Shown here: piece by piece, positions 1 to 6,284 of the stretch
Layout: each line of letters starts with the position of its first letter
Numbering within the stretch: position 1 is the stretch's first letter
Assembly: GCA_018334595.1 (NCBI GenBank)
Contig: JAGXLQ010000060.1
Span: 1-7,771 of the forward strand
From: Candidatus Bipolaricaulota bacterium
GTDB lineage: Bacteria; Bipolaricaulota; Bipolaricaulia; M55B111
Length of the DNA: 7,771 nt
Direction: 5' to 3'
Program-made: the position numbers and the translations under genes
Notes under the pieces: model-generated
Told to the model about the DNA's origin: nothing
The model's input: the letters and a program-made list of their open reading frames with translations, nothing else
Database searches by the model: none

Positions 1-1902
1 CCATTCGGCCTAAACACCGTACCGAAATCCGAGGAAGGGGAACCGATGGGGCAGGACGAATTTAAGGACCTGGAAGAAGAAAAGCGTGAGCAGCTTGAAA
101 ACCAACAAGAAGAACTTCAGGAACTGATACAGGATACGATGCAGAAAGTCATGGAGGTCGAAGAGGAGCACACCGAGAACATCCAGAACCTGAAAAAGGA
201 AGCCATATCCTTTCTCCTTGACCCCATGTTCAGAAAGTTGATGGGTAAATACGAGGAAGACGAGAAGGCCTTAGACTACTTGAACGCCGTAAAAGAAGAC
301 ATACTAGAAAACATCGACGACTTCGTCAACGACAACTCGAGCGGTAAGGCAGGCAGCGGGATTATTCAAATTGCCCAGGGACAGGATCAATTTACCCAGT
401 ACCGGGTAAACGTACTGATAAACAACTGCGACGTCGATGGAGCTCCCGTGGTCGTCGAAGAAAACGCCACCTACCCCAACCTGTTTGGTGCCGTAGAGAA
501 GAAAGCTCAGTTCGGGATGATGTCAACGGACTTCACGATGATCAAGCCCGGAGCGCTTCACGAAGCCAACGGAGGGTATCTAGTCCTCAAGGCAGATAAT
601 TTGTTTAGATACGGTCTTAGTTGGGAAGGGCTCAAGGTAGCACTCAACCAGGGCGAGATAAAGATAGAGGACGCGGCACAGATGTTAGGATATGCATCGA
701 CCAAGGGACTACAACCCGAGCCTATACCGCTGAACGTCAAGGTTGTCATCATTGGCAACAGGCGGATTTACAACATCCTCAACAACTTTGAGGAGGACTT
801 CCAGAAGCTTTTCAACGTGAAGTCAGACTTCGACTACGAGATGGACTGGAACGGCGATGAGGAAATGGATATCGCCCGGTTCATCAGCGACAAGGCGAAA
901 AACGTACCGGAGGTCTTACACTTCAATAGCACAGGAGTCGCCAGCGTTATCGAATATTCTTCGGAGATGGCCAGGGACAAGAAGAAGCTTTCGACCAAAT
1001 TCAGCGAGATTACCGAACTCATCAAGGAAGCAAGCTACTGGGCAAAAGAGGAGGGAGCGGATTTGGTAAAATCAGAACACGTCGTAAAGGCGATGAATGA
1101 AAAGATTAACCGCAGAAGCCTTATCCGCGACAAGATACACGAGTACATCGATCGCGGAAAGATATTTATCGACACTAAGGGGGAAGAGGTTGGTCAGATA
1201 ACCGGTCTCTCCGTTCTTAACACCGGCGACTTCAGCTTTGGGAAGCCCTCCAGAATAACCGCAAACGTCTACGCCGGCAAGGAAGGCGTTGTCAACATCG
1301 AACGCGAGGCGGACCTATCCGGCAGCAGCCACACTAAGGGTGTGATGATTCTTAAGGGCTATCTGGGAAGCAAGTTCGCCTACGACAAGCCACTGTCCCT
1401 TACGGCGAACATTACTTTCGAACAGAGCTACTCAAAGGTGGATGGAGACAGTGCCTCCAGCACAGAGCTGTACGCAATTATATCAAGCCTGGCTGGTGCG
1501 GAGATAGACCAGGGAATAGCGGTTACCGGCTCTGTCAACCAGAAAGGCGAGATACAGCCAATTGGCGGGGCAAAGGAAAAGATTGAAGGTTACTTCGAGG
1601 TCTGTAAAGCCCAGGGGCTCACTGGTGACCAGGGAGTAATCATCCCTGAAGACAACAGGGACAACTTAATGCTGGACGAAGAGGTAATCAACGCCGTGGA
1701 CGAGGGTAAGTTTCACATATACCCCGTTGAAACCGTAAGCGAGGGGTTGAACGTGTTGACCGGAGAAGAAGTTGGCCCAGAAAGGGAGAACGGAAGATAT
1801 AAACAGGGCACGATATTCGCCCGAGCCGACGAGAAGATCAGGCAGATCCACGATGCGTTAAACCACAACAATGAGAAAACCGGTGATAAAGAAGACGAGT
1901 AA
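1..1902 (+). CDS. Lon-family ATP-dependent protease (AAA_32 / LonB-like), 5'-truncated by the window
   Basis: This is a cytoplasmic Lon-type serine protease with a fused AAA+ module, expected to degrade misfolded or regulatory proteins. The reading frame is open from base 1, and the 15 residues before the first ATG (base 46) read like the family linker (PFGLNTVP...), so that ATG is internal. The visible 633 residues lack the N-terminal region where the family carries Walker A. An acidic, coiled-coil-like segment covers about residues 18-70. The AAA+ part follows, with the family-typical string KPGALHEANGGYLVL (about 182-196), a sensor-1-like VVIIGN and LSTKFSEI. The C-terminal Lon protease domain covers about 390-590. 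Its Ser-Lys dyad is visible: Ser484 in GDSASS (codon at 1450) and Lys525 in IGGAKEK (codon at 1573). The gene ends in an acidic tail, convergent with the next gene. Family assignment is firm; the exact subfamily name is less certain. Confidence 0.93.
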   Translation, partial: PFGLNTVPKSEEGEPMGQDEFKDLEEEKREQLENQQEELQELIQDTMQKVMEVEEEHTENIQNLKKEAISFLLDPMFRKLMGKYEEDEKALDYLNAVKEDILENIDDFVNDNSSGKAGSGIIQIAQGQDQFTQYRVNVLINNCDVDGAPVVVEENATYPNLFGAVEKKAQFGMMSTDFTMIKPGALHEANGGYLVLKADNLFRYGLSWEGLKVALNQGEIKIEDAAQMLGYASTKGLQPEPIPLNVKVVIIGNRRIYNILNNFEEDFQKLFNVKSDFDYEMDWNGDEEMDIARFISDKAKNVPEVLHFNSTGVASVIEYSSEMARDKKKLSTKFSEITELIKEASYWAKEEGADLVKSEHVVKAMNEKINRRSLIRDKIHEYIDRGKIFIDTKGEEVGQITGLSVLNTGDFSFGKPSRITANVYAGKEGVVNIEREADLSGSSHTKGVMILKGYLGSKFAYDKPLSLTANITFEQSYSKVDGDSASSTELYAIISSLAGAEIDQGIAVTGSVNQKGEIQPIGGAKEKIEGYFEVCKAQGLTGDQGVIIPEDNRDNLMLDEEVINAVDEGKFHIYPVETVSEGLNVLTGEEVGPERENGRYKQGTIFARADEKIRQIHDALNHNNEKTGDKEDE

Positions 1903-1937
1903 ACCAGAGGACGACAGCCCACAGAAACACCTATCAA

Positions 1938-2969
1938 TTACAGGTTGAAGGTCTCTACAGCTCTCCAGAGCGCGTCATAATTCGAACGGGGGTTCCAAAC
2001 TAGGAACCCCTCGTGTTCGCTCTCCTGGAGAGCTTTCAACTGTTCCTGGATGTATCCAACCAGCGTCATCCCGCTGGGAACCTTTCTATCAAACCCCTGT
2101 ATGAAGGGACGCATCGTCGTATCCAACCTGGAGTTGCCCACTTTCAGTGCCAACGTTACCAGCTTATAGGGATCATAAACTAGTTTAGGGTCCTGATAAT
2201 GTGAGGGATATATCATTGGCGACATGAAATCGACGTGTTCTTGAATGTATTCCAGATTTTGCCCGGTTGGGTCAATATTTTTTGTGTTCCAATCCCACAG
2301 GGTTCTGCCATAAACGTCAACGGAAAGTCGTACGTGTGGGCGGATAGCAGCCCTTACCTTCTCCACGAACTGCGATATCACCTTGCTGCGAAAAGAATAA
2401 TCTCCGCCAATCTTCCCTGGGCCGTCTGAATAACGTATGTAGTCAAGTTGTACCTCGTCGAACCCTAGTTTCGATACCTCTCGGGCCAGGTCTAAGAGGT
2501 AATTTATCGCGGTGGAGTTATTCGGATCCGCCCACTCCCCACCACCACAACAGTAGTTCGCTAGTTTCGGATCCTTGAAACAGGTCAGACGAGCAATTAC
2601 GTAAATACCTTTGCTGTGAAGTTTTTCAATTATTGTCTTCAAATCGAGTCGGTGGGTCACAGCACCGATCCTCTCTGCCAGGCTTACATCAGAAGAATAC
2701 GTTACCTCGCCGGAGACGTTTTTAACGTTAATAACTACGGCGTTAAAGTCGTGTTCTATAAGGTCAGATATGATCCCGTCCGTCTTCTCAACTGAAATCG
2801 ACCTTGAGTTTAAGTAGATACCCTTTAAGTGCCTTTCCTGGCCGATGGTCTGCGGTTCCTCTATGGACGTTATGTTAACAAACGTCCTCTGGCTTATCTC
2901 GCCCGCACCGACCCACAGCGCAAACAATACCAATACTATGCCTATCGTCAATTTTATGTACTTTTTCAT
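1938..2969 (-). CDS. Exported putative glycoside hydrolase, DUF4015 family
   Basis: The product (343 aa from this start) is a predicted TIM-barrel glycoside hydrolase of the DUF4015 type (PF13200); its substrate is unknown. A positively charged start MKKYIKL followed by a hydrophobic stretch (about residues 7-23) looks like a signal peptide or N-terminal anchor, so it should act outside the cytoplasm. Family features are HLKGIYLNS (about 47-55), FNAVVINVKN (75-84), GIYVIARLTCFKDP (121-134), FDEVQLDYIRY (170-180), and FMSPMIYPSHY (248-258). Asp176 in the LDYIRY motif is the best candidate for an active-site acid, by analogy with related barrels. I chose ATG at 2969 over an in-frame TTG at 2990 because it starts directly at the signal peptide; neither has a clear ribosome binding site. 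Three cysteines (130, 140, 141) sit in an unusually short segment. It is convergent with the Lon gene (35-base gap) and divergent from the Lrp-like gene. Confidence 0.85.
   Translation of the reverse strand: MKKYIKLTIGIVLVLFALWVGAGEISQRTFVNITSIEEPQTIGQERHLKGIYLNSRSISVEKTDGIISDLIEHDFNAVVINVKNVSGEVTYSSDVSLAERIGAVTHRLDLKTIIEKLHSKGIYVIARLTCFKDPKLANYCCGGGEWADPNNSTAINYLLDLAREVSKLGFDEVQLDYIRYSDGPGKIGGDYSFRSKVISQFVEKVRAAIRPHVRLSVDVYGRTLWDWNTKNIDPTGQNLEYIQEHVDFMSPMIYPSHYQDPKLVYDPYKLVTLALKVGNSRLDTTMRPFIQGFDRKVPSGMTLVGYIQEQLKALQESEHEGFLVWNPRSNYDALWRAVETFNL
1959..2034. repeat. Nested inverted repeats near the convergent gene ends
   Basis: Three pairs of complementary arms are nested here. The outer arms are AGCTCTCCAG (1959-1968) and CTGGAGAGCT (2025-2034). 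The middle arms are CGAAC (1983-1987) and GTTCG (2015-2019). The inner arms are GGGGTTCC (1989-1996) and GGAACCCC (2003-2010), with a 6-base loop. All of it lies within the last codons of the minus-strand DUF4015 gene, and about 60-130 bases past the stop of the Lon gene. There is no adjacent T-run on either strand, so it is not a canonical intrinsic terminator. It may still slow polymerase or protect transcript 3' ends. Confidence 0.6.
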
Positions 2970-3005
2970 GGGTTCAGTAAAAGTTATCAATAAAATGATT
3001 TGTTT

Positions 3006-3043
3006 TTTCTCGCTTCGGACAAGGAAAAGTGTCCCCGCGAAAA
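3006..3043. repeat. Imperfect inverted repeat upstream of the DUF4015 gene
   Basis: Arms GGAC (3017-3020) and GTCC (3031-3034) are extended, after a small internal loop, by CGC (3011-3013) with GCG (3037-3039) and then by a T/A-rich outer part (TTT 3006-3008 with AAA 3041-3043). It lies about 37-74 bases upstream of the DUF4015 start, and so possibly in its leader. No T-run follows in either direction. It could be a leader structure or a protein-binding site; the function is unknown. Confidence 0.35.
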
Positions 3044-3068
3044 CATAAGTTTATCCTTGATTATTTTA

Positions 3069-3108
3069 TTTACGTATTGCGGAATATATCTTGACATTTT
3101 TACGCATT
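3069..3108. promoter_or_regulatory. Candidate operator: direct repeats TTTACGYATT 30 bases apart
   Basis: TTTACGTATT (3069-3078) and TTTACGCATT (3099-3108) differ at one base and start exactly 30 bases apart, close to three DNA helical turns. The second copy lies inside the spacer of the promoter at 3091-3118. Lrp/AsnC proteins commonly repress their own genes by binding phased sites around their promoters, so autoregulation is a reasonable inference. The region is AT-rich, so chance similarity cannot be excluded. Confidence 0.4.
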
Positions 3109-3118
3109 TAGTTAATAT
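3091..3118 (+). promoter_or_regulatory. Sigma-70-type promoter for the Lrp/AsnC-like gene
   Basis: A perfect -35 box TTGACA (3091-3096) is followed by a 16-base spacer and a -10 box TAATAT (3113-3118). Transcription would begin near 3124-3127, giving a short leader of about a dozen bases that barely includes the ribosome binding site AAGGAGA (3127-3133). It is the best promoter match I see in the window and may also drive the downstream transport genes. Confidence 0.7.
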
Positions 3119-3137
3119 ATATAAATAAGGAGACGCA

Positions 3138-3641
3138 ATGGCAGAAAAAAGAGCTGATTATACCAACCTAGATGAAGTCGACCGTAAGATCGTCGATTAC
3201 CTCCGTGAAGATGGACGAATGGCCTACCGGGAAATCTCACGCAGGCTGGACGTCTCCGAGGGAACGGTGCGCAAACGCGTTAACAAGTTGTTGGAGACGG
3301 GATTCATAAAGATACTCGCGGTGGGGGACCCCTTGAAGTTGGGTGTGCCAGTCTTGGCAGCAACGATTATCAAGGTAAGCCCTGGCGAACAGTCGGAGGT
3401 CGGCGACCAGCTTGCAGATTTCGATAACGTTCGCTACGTGGCGCTCGGCGTCGAGGCCAATGACCTGATGGTGGAATCACTCCACAGAAACCTCACCGAC
3501 CTACACGATTTCCTCGCGAATACGGTGAGTGCGCTTCCGGGAGTCCGTGACCTGAACACTTTTCAGGTCGTGAAGATAAAGAAGAGCGTCTGGGATTGGT
3601 CTATTCCCATTCGAGAGGAAGAACTTTCCCACAATAATTGA
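3138..3641 (+). CDS. Lrp/AsnC-family transcriptional regulator
   Basis: This is a DNA-binding regulator of the leucine-responsive/feast-famine family, whose members form dimers and octamers and usually sense amino acids or related small molecules. At 167 aa it is of typical length. The N-terminal winged helix-turn-helix covers about residues 11-62, starting LDEVDRKIVDYLREDGR with the recognition helix near SEGTVRKRVNKL (40-51). The C-terminal ligand-binding RAM domain covers about 70-150, with the family pattern ALPGVRDLNTFQVVKIKK near its end. The ATG at 3138 follows AAGGAGA with a 5-base gap. The gene lies directly upstream of an ABC importer on the same strand, 85 bases apart, and divergent from the DUF4015 gene. 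It probably controls itself and the importer; the effector may be an amino acid or peptide product, which is inference. Confidence 0.93.
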   Translation: MAEKRADYTNLDEVDRKIVDYLREDGRMAYREISRRLDVSEGTVRKRVNKLLETGFIKILAVGDPLKLGVPVLAATIIKVSPGEQSEVGDQLADFDNVRYVALGVEANDLMVESLHRNLTDLHDFLANTVSALPGVRDLNTFQVVKIKKSVWDWSIPIREEELSHNN

Positions 3642-3726
3642 AAGTTAGAATCATTACGGAGGTGATACCTGGCAAAACCGTAAGCCAACTAGCGTTACTA
3701 CAAATACTAAAGAGGAGGTATACAAA
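3642..3726 (+). promoter_or_regulatory. Leader of the ABC operon with an orphan Shine-Dalgarno-like site
   Basis: This 85-base gap holds two strong ribosome-binding-like sequences. GGAGGTGAT (3658-3666) matches the usual 16S rRNA 3' end over nine bases but is followed only by a possible CTG start (3669) and a stop after four codons. AGGAGGT (3713-3719) serves the GTG start at 3727. The bases ATACCT (3665-3670) are complementary to AGGTAT (3716-3721), so the leader could fold over the second site. I see no convincing promoter or terminator here, so read-through from the regulator gene is likely. Any regulatory role is speculative. Confidence 0.35.
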
Positions 3727-5253
3727 GTGTCACACAAAACAAGGTTGTTTTCCTTACTTATTGTAGTTCTCTTCGTAGGATTCGTTTTTGGTCTGGCAGC
3801 GGAGGAACCGAAATACGGCGGGGAGTTGATAGCAGGAATATCGGCTGACCCCGTAGGGTTTGACCCTCACAAGACCTCTGCTTACTCTAGTTTCGAGGTG
3901 CTGGAAAACGTTTACAACACCCTAGTAACTGTCGGAGACGATTTAACACCCCAGCCAGCAATCGCCAAATCCTGGGAGGTTTCGGAGGATGGGTTGACTT
4001 GGACCTTCCACATCAGGGAAGGGATCAAATTTCACAACGGCCGGACCCTCGTCGCAGGAGACATCGAGTATTCACTCGAGAGGATCATGGACCCCGATAC
4101 CGGGTCAGGTGCGGCCTGGAGACTAGCCACGGTCGAAAACATCTCCGCACCCGACGATGACACCGTCGTTATAGCGCTTCAAAATCCTTACCCTGGCCTG
4201 TTGACAAAGGTCGGCGGATACAAGGGAATGGCTATAGTGGCTAAAGAGAACGTTGAAAGCGGGAAAATAAACACCCACCCCGTCGGCACTGGTCCGTTCG
4301 AGTTCGTCGAGCACGTTCCGGGAGACAGGGTTGTACTTTCCAAAAACGAGGAATATTGGGAAGAGGAATTACCATATCTCGATGGAATAAACTTCCGCGT
4401 TATCCCAGATGAAACGGTCAGGAAAACAAGTCTGTTGACAGGTGAGGTACATTGGATCGACAGCGTACCCTCGCAAGAAATAGAACAGTTGAAGAAACGG
4501 GACAACGTCGTACTCGGAGAATCAAGTGGAACGGCTTACTGGTACGCGGCATTTAACTTGGACCACGAGCCCTTCGGAGATAGACGTGTGCGCAAAGCAA
4601 TCGCCATGAGTATCAACCGTTCCGAAATTGCCGCTGCCGCAAAGTGGGATGCAGCGGTTGCCAACGATAGCCCGGTCCCAGAGGCCAGTTACTGGTCCAC
4701 TGACTATCATCCATACCTGGGAGAGCAAAACCACGATAAAGCGGAAGAACTACTGACTGAAGCCGGCTATCCTAACGGCTTCAATGCGGGAGTTATGGTC
4801 AGCACCCAATACCCGGGAACCGTTCGGGCGGCACAGGTAATGCAAGCACAGGTTGCCAGGATTGGCGTCAACTTGAAAATTAGAACCCTTGAATGGGGGA
4901 CATGGCTGGAAGAGCAGAGCGCCGGCAACTTCGATATCTATATAAATGGTTGGATCGGCAACCTCGATCCGGATGACTACTTCTACGCTCAGCACTACAC
5001 CGGCGAGGTGTTTAACTTCACGGGTTACTCGAACGAAGAGCTCGACGAACTGTTAGACGAAGGCAGAATGGAGCCGGTAAAAGAAAAACGGTACGAGCTT
5101 TATTCGGAAATCCAAAAAACCCTGATAGACGACGCTCCATACGTATATATCTACATCCCCAAGGTTGTCCATGCCTGGAGGCCAATCGTCAAAGGCTACA
5201 CGACACGGCCGGACGAGGCACTCAAGTTCAAGGCAACCTGGATAGCAAGCTGA
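3727..5253 (+). CDS. Periplasmic solute-binding protein of a peptide/nickel-type ABC importer (SBP family 5)
   Basis: The product captures its substrate outside the inner membrane and delivers it to the permease pair encoded downstream. Family 5 binding proteins take oligo- or dipeptides, nickel, glutathione or some sugars; the substrate cannot be read from this sequence, though the DppB/DppC-like permeases favour peptides. It is 508 aa, typical for the family. Residues 1 to about 25 form a signal peptide (MSHKTRLF, then a hydrophobic core, LAA before EEP). There is no lipobox cysteine. Family landmarks are PQPAIAKSWEVSEDGLTWTF (about 77-96), REGIKFHNG (98-106), and PVGTGPFEF (188-196), then DRRVRKAIAMSINR and a C-terminal DDAPYVYIYIP. 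Translation starts with GTG at 3727, chosen because AGGAGGT lies seven bases upstream and the signal peptide begins here. A terminator-like hairpin follows the stop. Confidence 0.93.
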   Translation: MSHKTRLFSLLIVVLFVGFVFGLAAEEPKYGGELIAGISADPVGFDPHKTSAYSSFEVLENVYNTLVTVGDDLTPQPAIAKSWEVSEDGLTWTFHIREGIKFHNGRTLVAGDIEYSLERIMDPDTGSGAAWRLATVENISAPDDDTVVIALQNPYPGLLTKVGGYKGMAIVAKENVESGKINTHPVGTGPFEFVEHVPGDRVVLSKNEEYWEEELPYLDGINFRVIPDETVRKTSLLTGEVHWIDSVPSQEIEQLKKRDNVVLGESSGTAYWYAAFNLDHEPFGDRRVRKAIAMSINRSEIAAAAKWDAAVANDSPVPEASYWSTDYHPYLGEQNHDKAEELLTEAGYPNGFNAGVMVSTQYPGTVRAAQVMQAQVARIGVNLKIRTLEWGTWLEEQSAGNFDIYINGWIGNLDPDDYFYAQHYTGEVFNFTGYSNEELDELLDEGRMEPVKEKRYELYSEIQKTLIDDAPYVYIYIPKVVHAWRPIVKGYTTRPDEALKFKATWIAS

Positions 5254-5265
5254 TAAATCAATCAG

Positions 5266-5300
5266 GGCGGGGCTCGACACACAAAGGCCCCGCCTCTTTT
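5266..5300 (+). terminator. Intrinsic terminator or attenuator between binding protein and permease
   Basis: A perfect 8-base GC-rich stem, GGCGGGGC (5266-5273) with GCCCCGCC (5287-5294), encloses a 13-base loop and is followed by TCTTTT. It begins 12 bases after the binding-protein stop. Placed inside a transport operon, it would give partial termination or protect the upstream message, so that binding protein is made in excess over the permeases, a common arrangement. Confidence 0.8.
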
Positions 5301-5332
5301 ACCCTAACATAAATGATTTTGGTCGATCATAG

Positions 5333-6274
5333 ATGACAGCATATATCACTAGAAGGTTGTTTACGACACTGCTTATCGCAGTAGGCATATCTATTCTCGT
5401 ATTTCTGATCGTAAGAACCCTACCCGGCGATCCCGCAAGGATCATGCTCGGGATTCAGGCGGACGAGACCAGAATAGAGACCCTGCGGGAGGAGCTGGGG
5501 CTCGACAAGCCAATCTTCATCCAGTACGGAATCTGGCTGAACAACGTCGTCCACGGGGACCTGGGTTCGAGCGTGATCACAGGACAGTCCGTGTCCGGGT
5601 CCATTTTAAATAGATTGCCAGTTACGTTCAGCCTGGCGCTGAGCGCGCTCTTTGTCGCCTTGTTAATTGCCATACCCGCGGGCACCATCACAGCCGTTAA
5701 ACGCGATAGCTACTTGGCTTCGATCATAACCGTCTTAAGCCAGATCGGGGTCGGAATTCCAAACTTCTGGCTGGGAATAATTTTTATCCTCGTCTTTGCT
5801 CAGTGGACTCAACTGTTTCCCTCCTTTGGATACGAACCATTAAGCAACGGATTTTTTTCCTGGGCGAGACACCTCGCCCTCCCGGCACTATCCGTTGGCC
5901 TAATAACCGGGGCCATAATAACGAGGTTTGTCCGTTCGGCGATGCTGGAGGCATTGAATCAAGACTTCATAAAAGTTGCCAGGGCAAAAGGACTTCGTGA
6001 GAGCGTGGTAGTGTTCCGCCACACTTTCAAGAACGCCATCATCCCGATTGTAACTGTTGTGGGGCTACAGCTCGCCTATCTACTGAGCGGGGTCGTGGTA
6101 ATTGAGGTCGTCTTTGCCCTGCCCGGTCTGGGGCGACTCGCGTTCAACTCCGTTACCAGGAGGGATTATCCTATGTTGCAGGGGGCCGTCTTGACCATCG
6201 CGATCTCCTTTACGCTGATAAATTTACTGGTTGACGTACTCTACGCCTATCTCGATCCAAGAATTAAATACTGA
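5333..6274 (+). CDS. ABC importer permease, DppB/OppB type
   Basis: This is one of two inner-membrane channel subunits of the peptide-type importer. At 313 aa it has the usual length. The start MTAYITRRLFTTLLIAVGIS matches the family N-terminus, in which a short positively charged segment leads into the first membrane helix (about 9-29). The family's N-terminal region contains DLGSSVITGQSV and ILNRLPVTFSLAL. About five further hydrophobic segments form the permease domain. The EAA loop that contacts the ATPase is visible as VARAKGL (215-221; Gly220) followed by FKNAIIPI. The C-terminus LVDVLYAYLDPRIKY is also typical. The ATG at 5333 has only a poor ribosome binding site, unlike the genes for the binding protein and DUF1028 protein. 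It follows a terminator-like hairpin and lies ten bases before the second permease. Confidence 0.94.
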   Translation: MTAYITRRLFTTLLIAVGISILVFLIVRTLPGDPARIMLGIQADETRIETLREELGLDKPIFIQYGIWLNNVVHGDLGSSVITGQSVSGSILNRLPVTFSLALSALFVALLIAIPAGTITAVKRDSYLASIITVLSQIGVGIPNFWLGIIFILVFAQWTQLFPSFGYEPLSNGFFSWARHLALPALSVGLITGAIITRFVRSAMLEALNQDFIKVARAKGLRESVVVFRHTFKNAIIPIVTVVGLQLAYLLSGVVVIEVVFALPGLGRLAFNSVTRRDYPMLQGAVLTIAISFTLINLLVDVLYAYLDPRIKY

Positions 6275-6284
6275 GAGATATAAA

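Noticed and set aside
46..48. ATG at 46 as the true start of the Lon-family gene
   Set aside because: The frame is open to base 1, the upstream residues look like the family's linker, and the protein without them lacks the Walker A region, so the gene is cut by the window edge.
1989..2010. Inner hairpin as a rho-independent terminator
   Set aside because: The stem is good, but no T-run follows on either strand and it lies inside codons of the DUF4015 gene; it is kept only as a nested repeat.
2991..3090. Minus-strand promoter for the DUF4015 gene
   Set aside because: The AT-rich sequence offers several weak -10-like strings but no convincing -35 and -10 pair at proper spacing.
4188..4505. 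Minus-strand open frame of 105 codons
   Set aside because: It lies wholly opposite the binding-protein gene and its translation resembles no known protein; the plus-strand gene explains the region.
6231..6284. TTG start giving 18 extra residues on the DppC-type permease
   Set aside because: It overlaps the upstream permease and the extra residues are not family-like; ATG 6285 starts the typical N-terminus.
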